From Streptomyces sp. SID8374 (GTDB lineage Bacteria; Actinomycetota; Actinomycetes; Streptomycetales; Streptomycetaceae): a stretch of 64,000 bases of DNA. The stretch is taken from assembly GCF_009865135.1 (NCBI RefSeq), contig NZ_WWGH01000002.1:558001-622000 (forward strand). Reading direction: 5' to 3'. The notes under the pieces are model-generated. The model made no database searches. It saw nothing but the letters and a program-made list of their open reading frames with translations, and was not told where the DNA came from. Numbering within the stretch: the first letter of the stretch is position 1; each line of letters opens with the position of its first letter. This document shows, one piece after another, positions 1 to 6,809 of this stretch. Made by a program: the position numbers and the translations under genes.

Positions 1-33
1 GACGGTGACGCCGCCGATGGTGACGATGTTCAT
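1..33 (-). CDS. First codons of an unknown gene, continuing out of the window
   Basis: An ATG at 33 follows the stop of the upstream small membrane gene by 7 nt and has a GAGG ribosome binding site five bases ahead of it. Only eleven codons (reading MNIVTIGGVTV) lie inside the window, so no function can be given. Spacing and orientation make it the next member of the leftward chain of the element. Confidence 0.5.
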   Translation of the reverse strand, partial: MNIVTIGGVTV

Positions 34-40
34 GGGGTCC

Positions 41-184
41 TCAGCGGAGGATGGCCGCGCCGAACGCGGCGAGGGTGAGTACGAGAGCGACGGACCCGGC
101 GATGCGCGGCAGGTCGTCGAGGCAGACGTAGGCGAGGCCTACGAGACCGAGCACGGTGGAGCCGACGAAGAACGCGGCGGCCAC
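41..184 (-). CDS. Small membrane protein of the phage-like element
   Basis: This 47-residue frame is best read from a GTG at 184, five bases past the TAG of the DUF2637 gene. The protein has two short hydrophobic stretches, residues about 2-18 and 26-46, split by a charged CLDDLPR segment, so a two-pass membrane hairpin is likely. Small membrane proteins next to DUF2637 genes are common in actinobacterial plasmids and integrative elements. No family was recognised and the role is unknown. The start is uncertain because no clear ribosome binding site precedes it; an upstream in-frame start would overlap the neighbour. Confidence 0.5.
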   Translation of the reverse strand: MAAAFFVGSTVLGLVGLAYVCLDDLPRIAGSVALVLTLAAFGAAILR

Positions 185-188
185 GGGC

Positions 189-992
189 CTATGCGGTGCG
201 GCCGACGGCGGAGGGGAGCAGGGCGAGGTGCGGCTCGTGCTCCTCGATCTCCGCGCGGATGGTGCCGCGGATTGTGGAGTCGCCAACACGGCCGTGGCCG
301 GCGGCGATGAGGGCGTCGCGCATGGCGGCGGTGCCGGGCCGGGCGCCGCCCTCGTACAGGGGGCGGACGGTGGCGCACCGGGGGTCGCGGTACCGGATCG
401 GCGCGGGCGGGGCGGGGGCCTCGATGGCCGGGGGCGGCGGGGCTTGCTCGGGCATCGGCGGGACGGCGGCGGGGGCCGGGTCGACGGGAGCGGCGACGCG
501 TTCGACGACGGGCGTATCGACGCTGGTCGACGGGGTGACGACGGGCGTCCGGCCGAACCAGCGGTGGACCTGCTGCATCAGCGCACCGAACGCGAGGAGC
601 GCGGCGACCGGGGGGACGGCGGCCACAATGTACTCAAGCGGCTGCGCCCCGGCCCCGACCCCGGCGACGTTGAGGCCGATGGACCCGGCGGCTCCGAGTG
701 CGGTGAGGGCGATGGCCCAGGGGTCGACGGTGCGGAGCCAGGAGGCGCGGAGGATCAGCAGCTCTCCGGCGAGGTAGAAGAGGTCGAGTACGGCGGGCCA
801 GGCCCAGGCGCGTGCGGGGTCTCCTCCGAGGCCGTGTGCCGCGGCGACGTCGTGGAGGTGGTGGTACGAGAGCCAGAACGCGATGCCGGTGATGCCGATG
901 ATGATCACGGCGGCGGCGACGGCGAGGCCGATCGAGGTGGTGCGGTGGGTGCCGGGCCCGGGGGGCGGCACGCTAAAGTGCTGGTCAGCCAT
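189..992 (-). CDS. DUF2637-type membrane protein with C-terminal cytoplasmic region
   Basis: The 267-residue protein has four hydrophobic segments in its first ~140 residues (near 22-42, 58-80, 89-110 and 117-138), a layout typical of DUF2637 proteins of Streptomyces plasmids, integrative elements and phages. A proline/alanine-rich linker follows. The last ~60 residues look like a small helical, possibly DNA-binding, domain. DUF2637 proteins are often placed near plasmid-spread (Spd) or replication functions, but their biochemical role is not established. The ATG at 992 lies 13 nt after a GGAG; a TTG twelve bases upstream is possible but too close to that GGAG. Confidence 0.7.
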   Translation of the reverse strand: MADQHFSVPPPGPGTHRTTSIGLAVAAAVIIIGITGIAFWLSYHHLHDVAAAHGLGGDPARAWAWPAVLDLFYLAGELLILRASWLRTVDPWAIALTALGAAGSIGLNVAGVGAGAQPLEYIVAAVPPVAALLAFGALMQQVHRWFGRTPVVTPSTSVDTPVVERVAAPVDPAPAAVPPMPEQAPPPPAIEAPAPPAPIRYRDPRCATVRPLYEGGARPGTAAMRDALIAAGHGRVGDSTIRGTIRAEIEEHEPHLALLPSAVGRTA

Positions 993-1018
993 CGGGAGGT
1001 CCAATCTCCTGGTGGTGA

Positions 1019-1066
1019 GGGTCCAGACCGCGGCTGCTATCCGCGTCGTCTGGGCCCGCTTTTTTT
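1019..1066 (+). terminator. Strong intrinsic terminator on the plus strand
   Basis: Ten bases at 1019-1028 pair with 1048-1057 with one mismatch. An inner 5-bp stem (1029-1033 with 1041-1045) closes a 7-nt loop, and seven T residues follow at 1060-1066. It sits in the 269-bp gap between the leftward DUF2637 gene and the rightward gene at 1262. No annotated plus-strand gene feeds it from the left, so it may end antisense transcription or an unseen RNA. The rest of the gap holds only the promoter space for the two divergent genes. Confidence 0.75.
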
Positions 1067-1261
1067 GGTTGTTGGTCCGACCCGCTGCTATCGGTGTCGG
1101 TGCGAGCAGCAGCCTAGCTGACGGGCGTCGTCGTCGTCCAGACGGCCCGTCAGGGGCACGTCGTCGTCACCTGGTTGTCACGGGTTGGCCACTTCCGGAG
1201 ACGCCGGGTCCGCCTGGGTCGTACGGTGCGCGAACGTAGACGGAGCTCTCAGGGGGACGAC

Positions 1262-1792
1262 ATGTCGCAGCAGTATCCGCAGGGTCAGCAGGGGTGGGGG
1301 CAGCAGCCGCAGCAGCCGAAGAAGAGCAGCGCCGGGAAGATTGGGCTGGGGTGCCTCGGCGTCGTGGGCCTGCTCGTCGTGGCCGGCGTCGTAGGCGTGG
1401 TGGCGTCGGGCGGTGACGACGGGGACAAGGCGTCGTCGAAGCCCGTGACGGCGGGGTCCGAGCCGTCCGCTGCGGCGCCGAAGGAGGAGGCCCCGGAGGC
1501 TGCTGCGCCGAAGGGTGCCGAGGGGGACGTGAAGATCACCGGGTGTGAGGTGAGCGACGCGACGGGGTGGCCGAAGGCGGACGTGCTGATCACGAACCGG
1601 TCGTCGAAGATGTCGAACTACATCGTGTCCGTCGAGTTCGTGGACGCCTCCGGCAAGCGGTTGGCAGACGCGATGGCCGCGTCGAACAACGTGGCGGCGG
1701 GGCAGGAGGTTGAGGAGGACGCGCAGTCCCTCGACAAGGTCACGGGGAAGGTGTCGTGCAAGGTGACGAAGGTGACCCGGTACGCGTCCTGA
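1262..1792 (+). CDS. Membrane-anchored FxLYD-like protein
   Basis: The 176-residue product starts with a Gln/Pro-rich tail, then one transmembrane helix (about residues 25-45), a low-complexity Ala/Glu/Lys/Pro linker and a C-terminal domain of about 80 residues outside the membrane. That domain (a conserved-looking ITGCEV start, then LITNRSSK and YIVSVEF) resembles FxLYD/DUF4352-type beta-sandwich domains of Gram-positive surface proteins. The ATG at 1262 follows an AGGGGG. It is one of the few rightward genes of the element and ends at a bidirectional hairpin, so it is its own unit, possibly expressed from the lysogen (a morphon-like cargo gene). That last point is inference. Confidence 0.65.
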   Translation: MSQQYPQGQQGWGQQPQQPKKSSAGKIGLGCLGVVGLLVVAGVVGVVASGGDDGDKASSKPVTAGSEPSAAAPKEEAPEAAAPKGAEGDVKITGCEVSDATGWPKADVLITNRSSKMSNYIVSVEFVDASGKRLADAMAASNNVAAGQEVEEDAQSLDKVTGKVSCKVTKVTRYAS

Positions 1793-1810
1793 CGGCCGTC
1801 TGAACACGAC

Positions 1811-1844
1811 GACGCCCGTCGCCCCTGGCGGGGTGACGGGCGTC
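1811..1844. terminator. Hairpin between convergent genes
   Basis: The sequence at 1811-1825 pairs with 1830-1844 around a TGGC loop, giving a long GC stem without a T tract, as is usual in Streptomyces. It lies between the stop codons of the rightward gene at 1262 and the leftward gene at 1859 and probably serves both. Confidence 0.65.
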
Positions 1845-1858
1845 TGTGCTGCGTCAGG

Positions 1859-2050
1859 TCAGTGCGCCTGTGCCGGGCGGTGCAGCCAGGCGTAGGCCTC
1901 GGCCAGGTTCTTCAGGCCCTCCGCTGCGCGCGGGCTGTCGGCGTAGTCCTGGAGCTCCGCCGCCTGTGTGACGATCGCGGAGAGGATGGCTTCAAGTGCC
2001 TCGTCCTTGCCGCTGCGGTTCTGCTCGACGTGCTCGTTAAGGCTGCTCAT
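1859..2050 (-). CDS. Small hypothetical helical protein
   Basis: The 63-residue product is acidic and mostly helical by eye (…AILSAIVTQAAELQDYAD…). No family was recognised. The ATG at 2050 has a good AAGGAG seven bases upstream, identical to that of the next gene in the chain. It is the last leftward gene before the convergent terminator, so it probably ends this part of the leftward transcript. Confidence 0.6.
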   Translation of the reverse strand: MSSLNEHVEQNRSGKDEALEAILSAIVTQAAELQDYADSPRAAEGLKNLAEAYAWLHRPAQAH

Positions 2051-2122
2051 GGTGCTCCTTGTGGCGGTTGGTGTGATGGTGTGGACGATGCCGGGGTTCG
2101 GATAGTTCCCGTACTGGTGTGG

Positions 2123-2656
2123 CTACTTGGGCGTTCCGTCGAGGGCGTGCCGAACCATCTCGGAAGCGTCACTCCAGCCGCGCTCGTAATCGCTGTCCGT
2201 GCACAGGGCGGGGCGGTCGTCCAGCGCGCTGCGCACCCGGTTGATGGTGGCGGTCATGGCGAGCTGGTCGTCGACGGTCTCTTGGATGTACGTCTCGTCG
2301 TCAGGGTCGAGGGCGCGCCGGATCCGGTCCAGCTCGGCGCGCAGCTGGCTTGCCTCCCGGTCCTCAGCAGTCAGCGCTGCTGCCACGGCGCGCCAGATCA
2401 TTGCGTTCCGTTCGACGGTCGTGCTGGGCAGGTACTCGCCGCCGCTGCGTATGTAGGCGCGCACGGCTTCGAAGGCGGGGCGCTCGGGGTCGACGCCCGT
2501 CGTCTGCGGCCCGTCGTCGGTGGTGGCGACGGGCGGCGCGAGAGCGGATGCGTCCTGCGCGGTCCCGTCGGCGAGGGTGTCGGCGATGCGTCTGACCTGC
2601 GTCGTCAGCCGGTCGACGGCACGCAGCAGGTCACGGTGGTTCGGATCGGTGGGCAT
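2123..2656 (-). CDS. Hypothetical protein of the element
   Basis: The 177-residue product has a helical N-terminus (DLLRAVDRLTTQVRRIADTL), a Pro/Thr-rich linker and a charged helical second half with DREASQLRAELDRIRRAL, which may form a short coiled coil. No family was recognised. The start at 2656 is chosen because AAGGAG lies eight bases upstream. An alternative ATG at 2683 forms an ATGA overlap with the WhiB-like gene before it, so either start would couple it to that gene. Confidence 0.6.
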   Translation of the reverse strand: MPTDPNHRDLLRAVDRLTTQVRRIADTLADGTAQDASALAPPVATTDDGPQTTGVDPERPAFEAVRAYIRSGGEYLPSTTVERNAMIWRAVAAALTAEDREASQLRAELDRIRRALDPDDETYIQETVDDQLAMTATINRVRSALDDRPALCTDSDYERGWSDASEMVRHALDGTPK

Positions 2657-2679
2657 GTGGTGCTCCTTCGGCGTGGTGG

Positions 2680-3222
2680 TCATGACGCCATCGCCAGCTC
2701 GGGGTGCTGGGCCATGCGGCGGGCGGCGCGTTGGACGGCGGAGTGCCGGGCAACGGCGCCCCGGCAGTGCACGCAGGGGGGCTCTCCGAGGCGCCGGTGG
2801 ATCGCGGCCCCGTTGACGGTGCCGCCGGCCTTGTGGGCGGCGGCGAGGCGGGTCCGGCGGGCGCGCTCCGTACGAACAGCCTGTGCGGCTCTACACGGGC
2901 CGCACGCCTCCCCGTAGCGGACGTGGGCCATCAGGGCGCTGTACGTGCCGCAGGCGGCCCGCAGGCGCCCCTCGTCGTCCACCCACGCGGTGTCCGCCGG
3001 GTTGCGGATGCGGCGCCGCTGGTGCGCGGTCAGCCCGCCCCACGTGCCGCGCTCCTCCGGGATGGTGAGCGCGTGGGTGGCGCAGGCGGTGCGGAGGGGG
3101 CAGGCGGCGCAGATCGCGGCGGCCTCGGTCTCGTAGGCCGGGTCGGTGCTGTCGAAGAGGTGGGCGGTAGCAGGGGTGCAGTTCGGGGTGGTTCCGTCGA
3201 GGAACTCGGGCAAGGTGATCAT
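2680..3222 (-). CDS. WhiB-like iron-sulfur protein (first copy)
   Basis: The N-terminal half carries the four WhiB cysteines at residues 15, 38, 41 and 47, followed by GTWGG at 59-63, so it should hold a [4Fe-4S] cluster and act with the housekeeping sigma factor as a transcription regulator. At 180 residues it is about twice the usual size. The extra C-terminal part contains two more CxxC-type pairs (around YGEACGPC and PPCVHC), which may form a second metal site. Actinophages often carry WhiB-like genes; some block host WhiB function. The ATG at 3222 has a GAGGAG seven bases ahead. A second WhiB-like gene lies at 5762. Confidence 0.85.
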   Translation of the reverse strand: MITLPEFLDGTTPNCTPATAHLFDSTDPAYETEAAAICAACPLRTACATHALTIPEERGTWGGLTAHQRRRIRNPADTAWVDDEGRLRAACGTYSALMAHVRYGEACGPCRAAQAVRTERARRTRLAAAHKAGGTVNGAAIHRRLGEPPCVHCRGAVARHSAVQRAARRMAQHPELAMAS

Positions 3223-3255
3223 GAACGCTCCTCGGCGGGCGGGCAGTTGGCGGGG

Positions 3256-3627
3256 TCAGGCGGTGGCTGCGCGCCCGGTGGCCCGTGCGGCGGCGCATCG
3301 CGGGTACGGGCAGCCGGCCGCCGGGGTGGTGTGGTGCTGCTCGCACATGGCGAGGGCGTGGGTGCACTGCCCGGCGGTGAGCCGGTGCACCTCGGCCTCC
3401 AGTTCGCGGATACGGGCCTCGGCGCGGTCGCGTTGGGCTCCGGCGTCGTTCATGAGCCGGACGGCGCTCACGGCGACGCAGGCGGCCCCGTCCTGGTCGT
3501 TGACGCGAGCCTGGAGCATCCGGACGGCCCCGGCGAGTTGCTCGGCTTCCTCGGGGAGGAGTACCCCGCGGAGCAGCCGGTCGAGGAGGTGGTGGAGGCG
3601 CTCGTCGTGCTGGGGCTGGGTGGTCAC
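3256..3627 (-). CDS. Hypothetical protein with coiled coil and C-terminal Cys/His motifs
   Basis: The 123-residue product has a helical middle (RDRAEARIRELEAEVHRL) that looks like a short coiled coil. A C-terminus with Cys and His residues (C-T-H, C-E-Q-H-H, C-P-Y-P-R-C) may bind zinc. Its GTG start at 3627 overlaps the stop of the preceding gene as GTGA and is preceded by GAGGGGG. No family was recognised. Translational coupling makes it part of the same early or accessory transcript as the small zinc-finger gene before it. Confidence 0.6.
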   Translation of the reverse strand: MTTQPQHDERLHHLLDRLLRGVLLPEEAEQLAGAVRMLQARVNDQDGAACVAVSAVRLMNDAGAQRDRAEARIRELEAEVHRLTAGQCTHALAMCEQHHTTPAAGCPYPRCAAARATGRAATA

Positions 3628-3791
3628 CGGGCCCCCTCGGGCTGGCCGCACGTGTTCTCGTGGCGGCGGAGGTCGGCTTCGCGAGTGGCTGGGGGCTTGC
3701 GGTCACCACACCTGCCGCATTCCCAGGTGGGGCAGCCGTTGACGTAGATGGACCGGTAGCGGGCGGCGCGTTGTGGCCTCCTGGTGGTCAC
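3624..3791 (-). CDS. Small zinc-finger-like protein
   Basis: The 55-residue product has CPTWECGRCGD followed by HENTC, a C-x4-C-x2-C ... H-x3-C set that suggests one zinc finger. The GTG at 3791 has a GAGGAGG five bases upstream and overlaps the previous stop as GTGA. Its own stop overlaps the next GTG in the same way. Tiny zinc-finger proteins are common among phage early genes, but no function is known for this one. Confidence 0.65.
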   Translation of the reverse strand: MTTRRPQRAARYRSIYVNGCPTWECGRCGDRKPPATREADLRRHENTCGQPEGAR

Positions 3792-4480
3792 CGGGCCTCC
3801 TCGGGCGCGGCAGGGACAGCGGGGGTCGGCTGGCGCTCGTGTTGGCACTCACCGTCGTGGTCGTCGATGTACCGGACGCACTGCCCGTACACCACGTCGG
3901 TGTGCGCGCAGCGGATGCGCGGCTTGGGGTGGTGTGCCCCGGCGGCAGCCTCACCGGCCAGACTGCGGATGCGGTGCACGAGGCCCGTGGCGATGTCGAT
4001 GGATCGGGCGCGGGCGTTCGGGTGGAAGTCGATGCCCGCGATCTCGTCGGCCACCTCGTTGAGCGCGGCGGCCCGGTCGGCAGGCGCGGGCGGGGCGGCG
4101 TGCGTGTGCTCGGCGATCACGGCAGCCCGGTACGCGTCGATGATGTGCTGCCGCACCTGCGCGTGGGCCGCGCCCTGCGTGAGCGCGTCGTACAGGACAT
4201 GCTCCGCCTCGACCCGCTTCGCCGCCGGGGCCTGGTCGGTGGGGCAGCCGCAGCCCCAGTTGTGCGTCTCCGGGGACGGGCACGCGACGCCCGTGTCCTC
4301 GCTCGTGCTGGTGCCGAGGAGCTGCCGGGCCACCGCCAGGGCAGGCGCAGGCAGCACGGCCATGACGGCGTCTGCGCCCTGGGCGTACTGCGGCAGCTCC
4401 GGGTCGCGGTGCCACTTGCTGATCGCGGTCGTGAGCAAGTCGCGCAGCTGGTCGGCGGGGCGGTCAGGGGTGGTGGGCAT
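3788..4480 (-). CDS. Hypothetical protein of the element
   Basis: The 230-residue product has two predicted helical regions separated by a cysteine-bearing stretch (VACPSP…WGCGCP). The C-terminus holds RIRCAHTDVVYGQC and a His/Glu-rich CQHE, so a metal site is possible. No family was recognised. The ATG at 4480 follows CTGGAG by eight bases. The gene is separated by 76 nt from the methyltransferase gene before it and overlaps the following zinc-finger gene by 4 nt. Confidence 0.6.
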   Translation of the reverse strand: MPTTPDRPADQLRDLLTTAISKWHRDPELPQYAQGADAVMAVLPAPALAVARQLLGTSTSEDTGVACPSPETHNWGCGCPTDQAPAAKRVEAEHVLYDALTQGAAHAQVRQHIIDAYRAAVIAEHTHAAPPAPADRAAALNEVADEIAGIDFHPNARARSIDIATGLVHRIRSLAGEAAAGAHHPKPRIRCAHTDVVYGQCVRYIDDHDGECQHERQPTPAVPAAPEEAR

Positions 4481-4556
4481 CAAGGGCTCCAGGTGGTCGG
4501 TACGGTGTGCGGTGGGCGCCCGCCCCGGATACGCGCCGGGGCGGGCGTCTGGCTGG

Positions 4557-5765
4557 TCACGCGGCGGTGGGGATGCCAGCCCGTGCGGCGAGGAGCCGGA
4601 GGGCGGCGGTCGCCTGCTGGGGCACGACCCCGTTGCCGAGGGCGTGCAACTGCTGGTTGCGGGTCAGCCCGGGGACCTGGGTGACGTGGCCGGCGGGCAG
4701 GCCCATGAGCCACTCGACGAACGCGGGGCTCAGTCGATTGCGATCGTCAGTTGCCCATGGGGCTCGTCGTCCGGTGGTGTTCTCCCAGCGGGCGATGGCG
4801 GGGGCGAAGCGGCCCCAATCCGGTGCGCTACCGCCGGCAAGGCCAGGTCGCCCTTCGAGCCGCGCTGGTTCGGGCCGCCCTTCGCCCCGTCCGAGGCGCG
4901 CGGCGTCGGGAGCAGGAGCCGGCTGGCGTCCGTCAGCGTCGGCCCGTACCCCTCGCCGTAGGGCGTCCCGTCCGGCCGGAAGTTCGCCGTGTCCCTGCCG
5001 TCCGCCGCGGCCGGTGTCGGCAGCAGGTGCTCCACCTCGTCGGCCAGCGTCGGTCCGTGCCCCCCGGCCTTCCGCTTCGCCGGGTGTTGCGAGCCGCCGT
5101 TGATCGCGAGGTTCGCGGTGGGCGTCTTGAGCAGCGTCACGGTGCTCGGCAGGTCGTCCGGGTACCCAGGCCCCTTCCAGTCCCGGGCCCTGGGCGTCGG
5201 CATTCCGGGCGAGGAGGAAGAGGCGGTTGCGCTGGTGGGGAGCGCCGACCTCCGACGCGCGAACAGTGCACCATTCCGCATCGAACCCGAGGTCGGCAAG
5301 GTCGGCGAGGACGTCGGCAAGTCCGAGTCGAAGGTGATTTGCGACGTTCTCAAAGATCGCGATTCGGGGTCGTAGAACGCGAAGGGCGGTTGCGATGTGG
5401 GGCCAGATCCAGCGGGCATCAGCAGTTCCGTTCAGTTGGCCGGCGAGGCTCAGCGGTTGGCAGGGGTAGCCGCCGCAGAGGATGTCGACGGGCTCGACGG
5501 CGGCCCAGTCGGTATGGGTGAGGTCGCCGTGGTTCGGGGTGTCGGGCCAGTGGTGTGCGAGGATCTGGCTCGCCCCGGGGTCGATGTCCGACACCCATGC
5601 GGTGGTCCCGCCGAACACCTCCTCGACGGCCATGTCGAGTCCGCGGTAGCCGGAGCACACGGACCCGGTGCGGAGGCCGGGGGCGGGGGTGGCGAGTTGC
5701 CCGGGGAGGACGGTGGGCGGGGGTTGGTCGAGGAGGGCGCGGGCCCGGGCCAGGGCGGCCGTCAC
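4557..5765 (-). CDS. DNA (cytosine-5)-methyltransferase
   Basis: The 402-residue frame has the ordered motifs of C5 methyltransferases: motif I (GSVCSGYRGLD, residues 34-44, SAM binding), motif IV (GGYPCQPLS with catalytic Cys102), motif VI (ENV, 139-141), motif VIII (QRNRLF, 178-183) and motif X (GNGVVPQQA near 377). It should methylate cytosine in DNA, probably to protect phage DNA from host restriction; no partner nuclease is adjacent. Its GTG start overlaps the WhiB-like stop as GTGA. Residues about 190-330, where target recognition is expected, are low-complexity in this frame. Over the same bases an internal frame (4730-5419) carries the codon periodicity, so either two proteins overlap or the frame shifts. 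Confidence 0.9.
   Translation of the reverse strand: MTAALARARALLDQPPPTVLPGQLATPAPGLRTGSVCSGYRGLDMAVEEVFGGTTAWVSDIDPGASQILAHHWPDTPNHGDLTHTDWAAVEPVDILCGGYPCQPLSLAGQLNGTADARWIWPHIATALRVLRPRIAIFENVANHLRLGLADVLADLADLGFDAEWCTVRASEVGAPHQRNRLFLLARNADAQGPGLEGAWVPGRPAEHRDAAQDAHREPRDQRRLATPGEAEGRGARTDAGRRGGAPAADTGRGGRQGHGELPAGRDALRRGVRADADGRQPAPAPDAARLGRGEGRPEPARLEGRPGLAGGSAPDWGRFAPAIARWENTTGRRAPWATDDRNRLSPAFVEWLMGLPAGHVTQVPGLTRNQQLHALGNGVVPQQATAALRLLAARAGIPTAA
4730..5419 (-). CDS. Second reading frame inside the methyltransferase gene (candidate overlapping gene)
   Basis: This 229-residue frame lies wholly within the methyltransferase gene, on the same strand but in another frame. It looks protein-like: FYDPESRSLRTSQITF, then SGSMRNGALF, then four spaced TP motifs (MPTPRARDWKG, LKTPTAN, LLPTPAAADG, LLPTPRASDG). 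I recall the SG-M-RNG and LPTP-x-A-x-D pattern from phage methyltransferase-associated proteins, where it sits in the target-recognition part. By hand count the third position of this frame is 20/20 G/C in 4861-4920, 4921-4980 and 5101-5160, against 13, 13 and 10 of 20 for the methyltransferase frame. The ATG at 5419 has only a weak GGAA ahead. The function is unknown. Confidence 0.55.
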   Translation of the reverse strand: MPAGSGPTSQPPFAFYDPESRSLRTSQITFDSDLPTSSPTLPTSGSMRNGALFARRRSALPTSATASSSSPGMPTPRARDWKGPGYPDDLPSTVTLLKTPTANLAINGGSQHPAKRKAGGHGPTLADEVEHLLPTPAAADGRDTANFRPDGTPYGEGYGPTLTDASRLLLPTPRASDGAKGGPNQRGSKGDLALPAVAHRIGAASPPPSPAGRTPPDDEPHGQLTIAID

Positions 5766-6013
5766 GCGGCGCTCCGTCGGCGGGCGAGCTGGGCGCGTTC
5801 ACGCGGGGTGCAGCCGCCGCGGATGCCGTAGCGGTGGGACTTGTCTGCTCCGGCTTCCAGGGCGAGCGCCTCGGCGAGGCAGGCCTGACGGGTAGGGCAG
5901 CCGAGGCAGATCGTCTTGGCCGCACGGGACGACGCGTGGTCGCCGCGGCCCGGGAAGAACAGCTCCGGGTCGACTTGGGCGCAGATCGCGTCGAGGGCGA
6001 TGGTGGGGTTCAT
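5762..6013 (-). CDS. WhiB-like iron-sulfur protein (second copy)
   Basis: The 83-residue product has the standard WhiB size and order: Cys11, then C-x2-C-x5-C at 36, 39 and 45, GIRGG at 63-67 and a basic C-terminus for DNA binding. The usual tryptophan of the G[VI]WGG turn is replaced by arginine. It should carry a [4Fe-4S] cluster and act on transcription through the primary sigma factor. The ATG at 6013 overlaps the RusA-like stop as ATGA, and its stop overlaps the methyltransferase GTG. It is unlike the longer WhiB-like copy at 2680, so the two are not a recent duplication. Confidence 0.88.
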   Translation of the reverse strand: MNPTIALDAICAQVDPELFFPGRGDHASSRAAKTICLGCPTRQACLAEALALEAGADKSHRYGIRGGCTPRERAQLARRRSAA

Positions 6014-6462
6014 GAGGCCACCTGCATTCCCCACTGGAACGCGGCGTGCTGCTCGGTGCTCAACTCCTGAATGTGGAGGACGAGCTGGCCGCCTTTGGCC
6101 ACGGGTCCGATGCGCATGTCGGGGCCGACGACGCGGGTGTGGTCGTCGTCCTCCAGCACCCCGGCTTCGACGATCCCGTCGACCGCGGCTTTGAAACTCG
6201 GGTACCAGTTCGCGGGGTCTGCGCGGCGCTTGGACGGAGGGTGGAGCACTCCGAGGATGTACGCGTGCTGCATGACCGGGGCGGCGCCGGCCTCGATGAG
6301 GGCCCGGCGCATGACCGTGTCCTCGGAGCACTGCGCCATCGCGGCGCCGCGGATTGCAGCGGTCGTTTCGGCGCGGACCCGGTAGTGGATGCGCTGGTTC
6401 GCGTTCAGCAGCTTCAGCCCGGGGGGCAGGGCGATCGTGAAGCGGCGGAGGAGTTGGTTCAC
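6010..6462 (-). CDS. RusA-like Holliday junction resolvase
   Basis: The 150-residue product matches the RusA layout: an N-terminal strand (FTIALPPG) ending in an LNANQR turn, then RRADPANWYPSFKAAVDGIVEAGVL, then the acidic DDDHTRVV cluster. RusA proteins use conserved aspartates to cleave four-way junctions during phage recombination or replication, and the aspartates in these two motifs are the expected catalytic set. The GTG at 6462 has AGGAGAGG ahead and overlaps the previous stop as GTGA. Placement between the helicase and the methyltransferase fits a replication and recombination module. Confidence 0.8.
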   Translation of the reverse strand: MNQLLRRFTIALPPGLKLLNANQRIHYRVRAETTAAIRGAAMAQCSEDTVMRRALIEAGAAPVMQHAYILGVLHPPSKRRADPANWYPSFKAAVDGIVEAGVLEDDDHTRVVGPDMRIGPVAKGGQLVLHIQELSTEQHAAFQWGMQVAS

Positions 6463-6809
6463 AGCAGCCTCTCCTGGACGGGTTGGGGTGGGCACTCGTG
6501 GTCAGCGATGACCGGGTGCAGTGGCGGGCCCGGCCCTGCGTGGATCGGGTGGCGCCAGACGATGCGCTGCTGCCCGAGGCGGCTGGTGACGAGGTACCAG
6601 GTGAGCCGCCCGGCAAGGCGGGCCAGGATCTCCGCCGTCACGTCGATGGGTTCCGGGTCGGCCACCACGTCGAGCGCTGCCACTCGGCCGGCACGAGCGC
6701 GCAGTACGTCAGCGCCACACCCGGGGCAAGTGCCCGGGCGCGCGTGGTCCGCGGACAGGGCGAGCTTCGCGGCAATACCGGGGTTGACCGGCTGGCGGCG
6801 GCCGGTCAT
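6459..6809 (-). CDS. Hypothetical protein with zinc-ribbon-like CxxC
   Basis: The 116-residue product has an early CPGCGADVLRARAG motif followed by a strand-rich region (VAALDVVADPEPIDVTAE, LTWYLVTSRLGQQRIVWR), a pattern seen in small phage zinc-ribbon proteins. No named family was recognised. The ATG at 6809 overlaps the stop of the preceding frame as ATGA, and its stop overlaps the RusA-like GTG. Confidence 0.6.
   Translation of the reverse strand: MTGRRQPVNPGIAAKLALSADHARPGTCPGCGADVLRARAGRVAALDVVADPEPIDVTAEILARLAGRLTWYLVTSRLGQQRIVWRHPIHAGPGPPLHPVIADHECPPQPVQERLL

Noticed and set aside
4557..5765. A simple frameshift sequencing error in the methyltransferase gene
   Set aside because: Two compensating shifts would be needed, and motifs VI and VIII stay in the main frame while the internal frame already looks coding; an overlap explains the data better, though error is not excluded.
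2680..6013. The two WhiB-like genes as a recent tandem duplication
   Set aside because: They differ in length, cysteine spacing and the glycine-rich turn, and lie in different coupled units.
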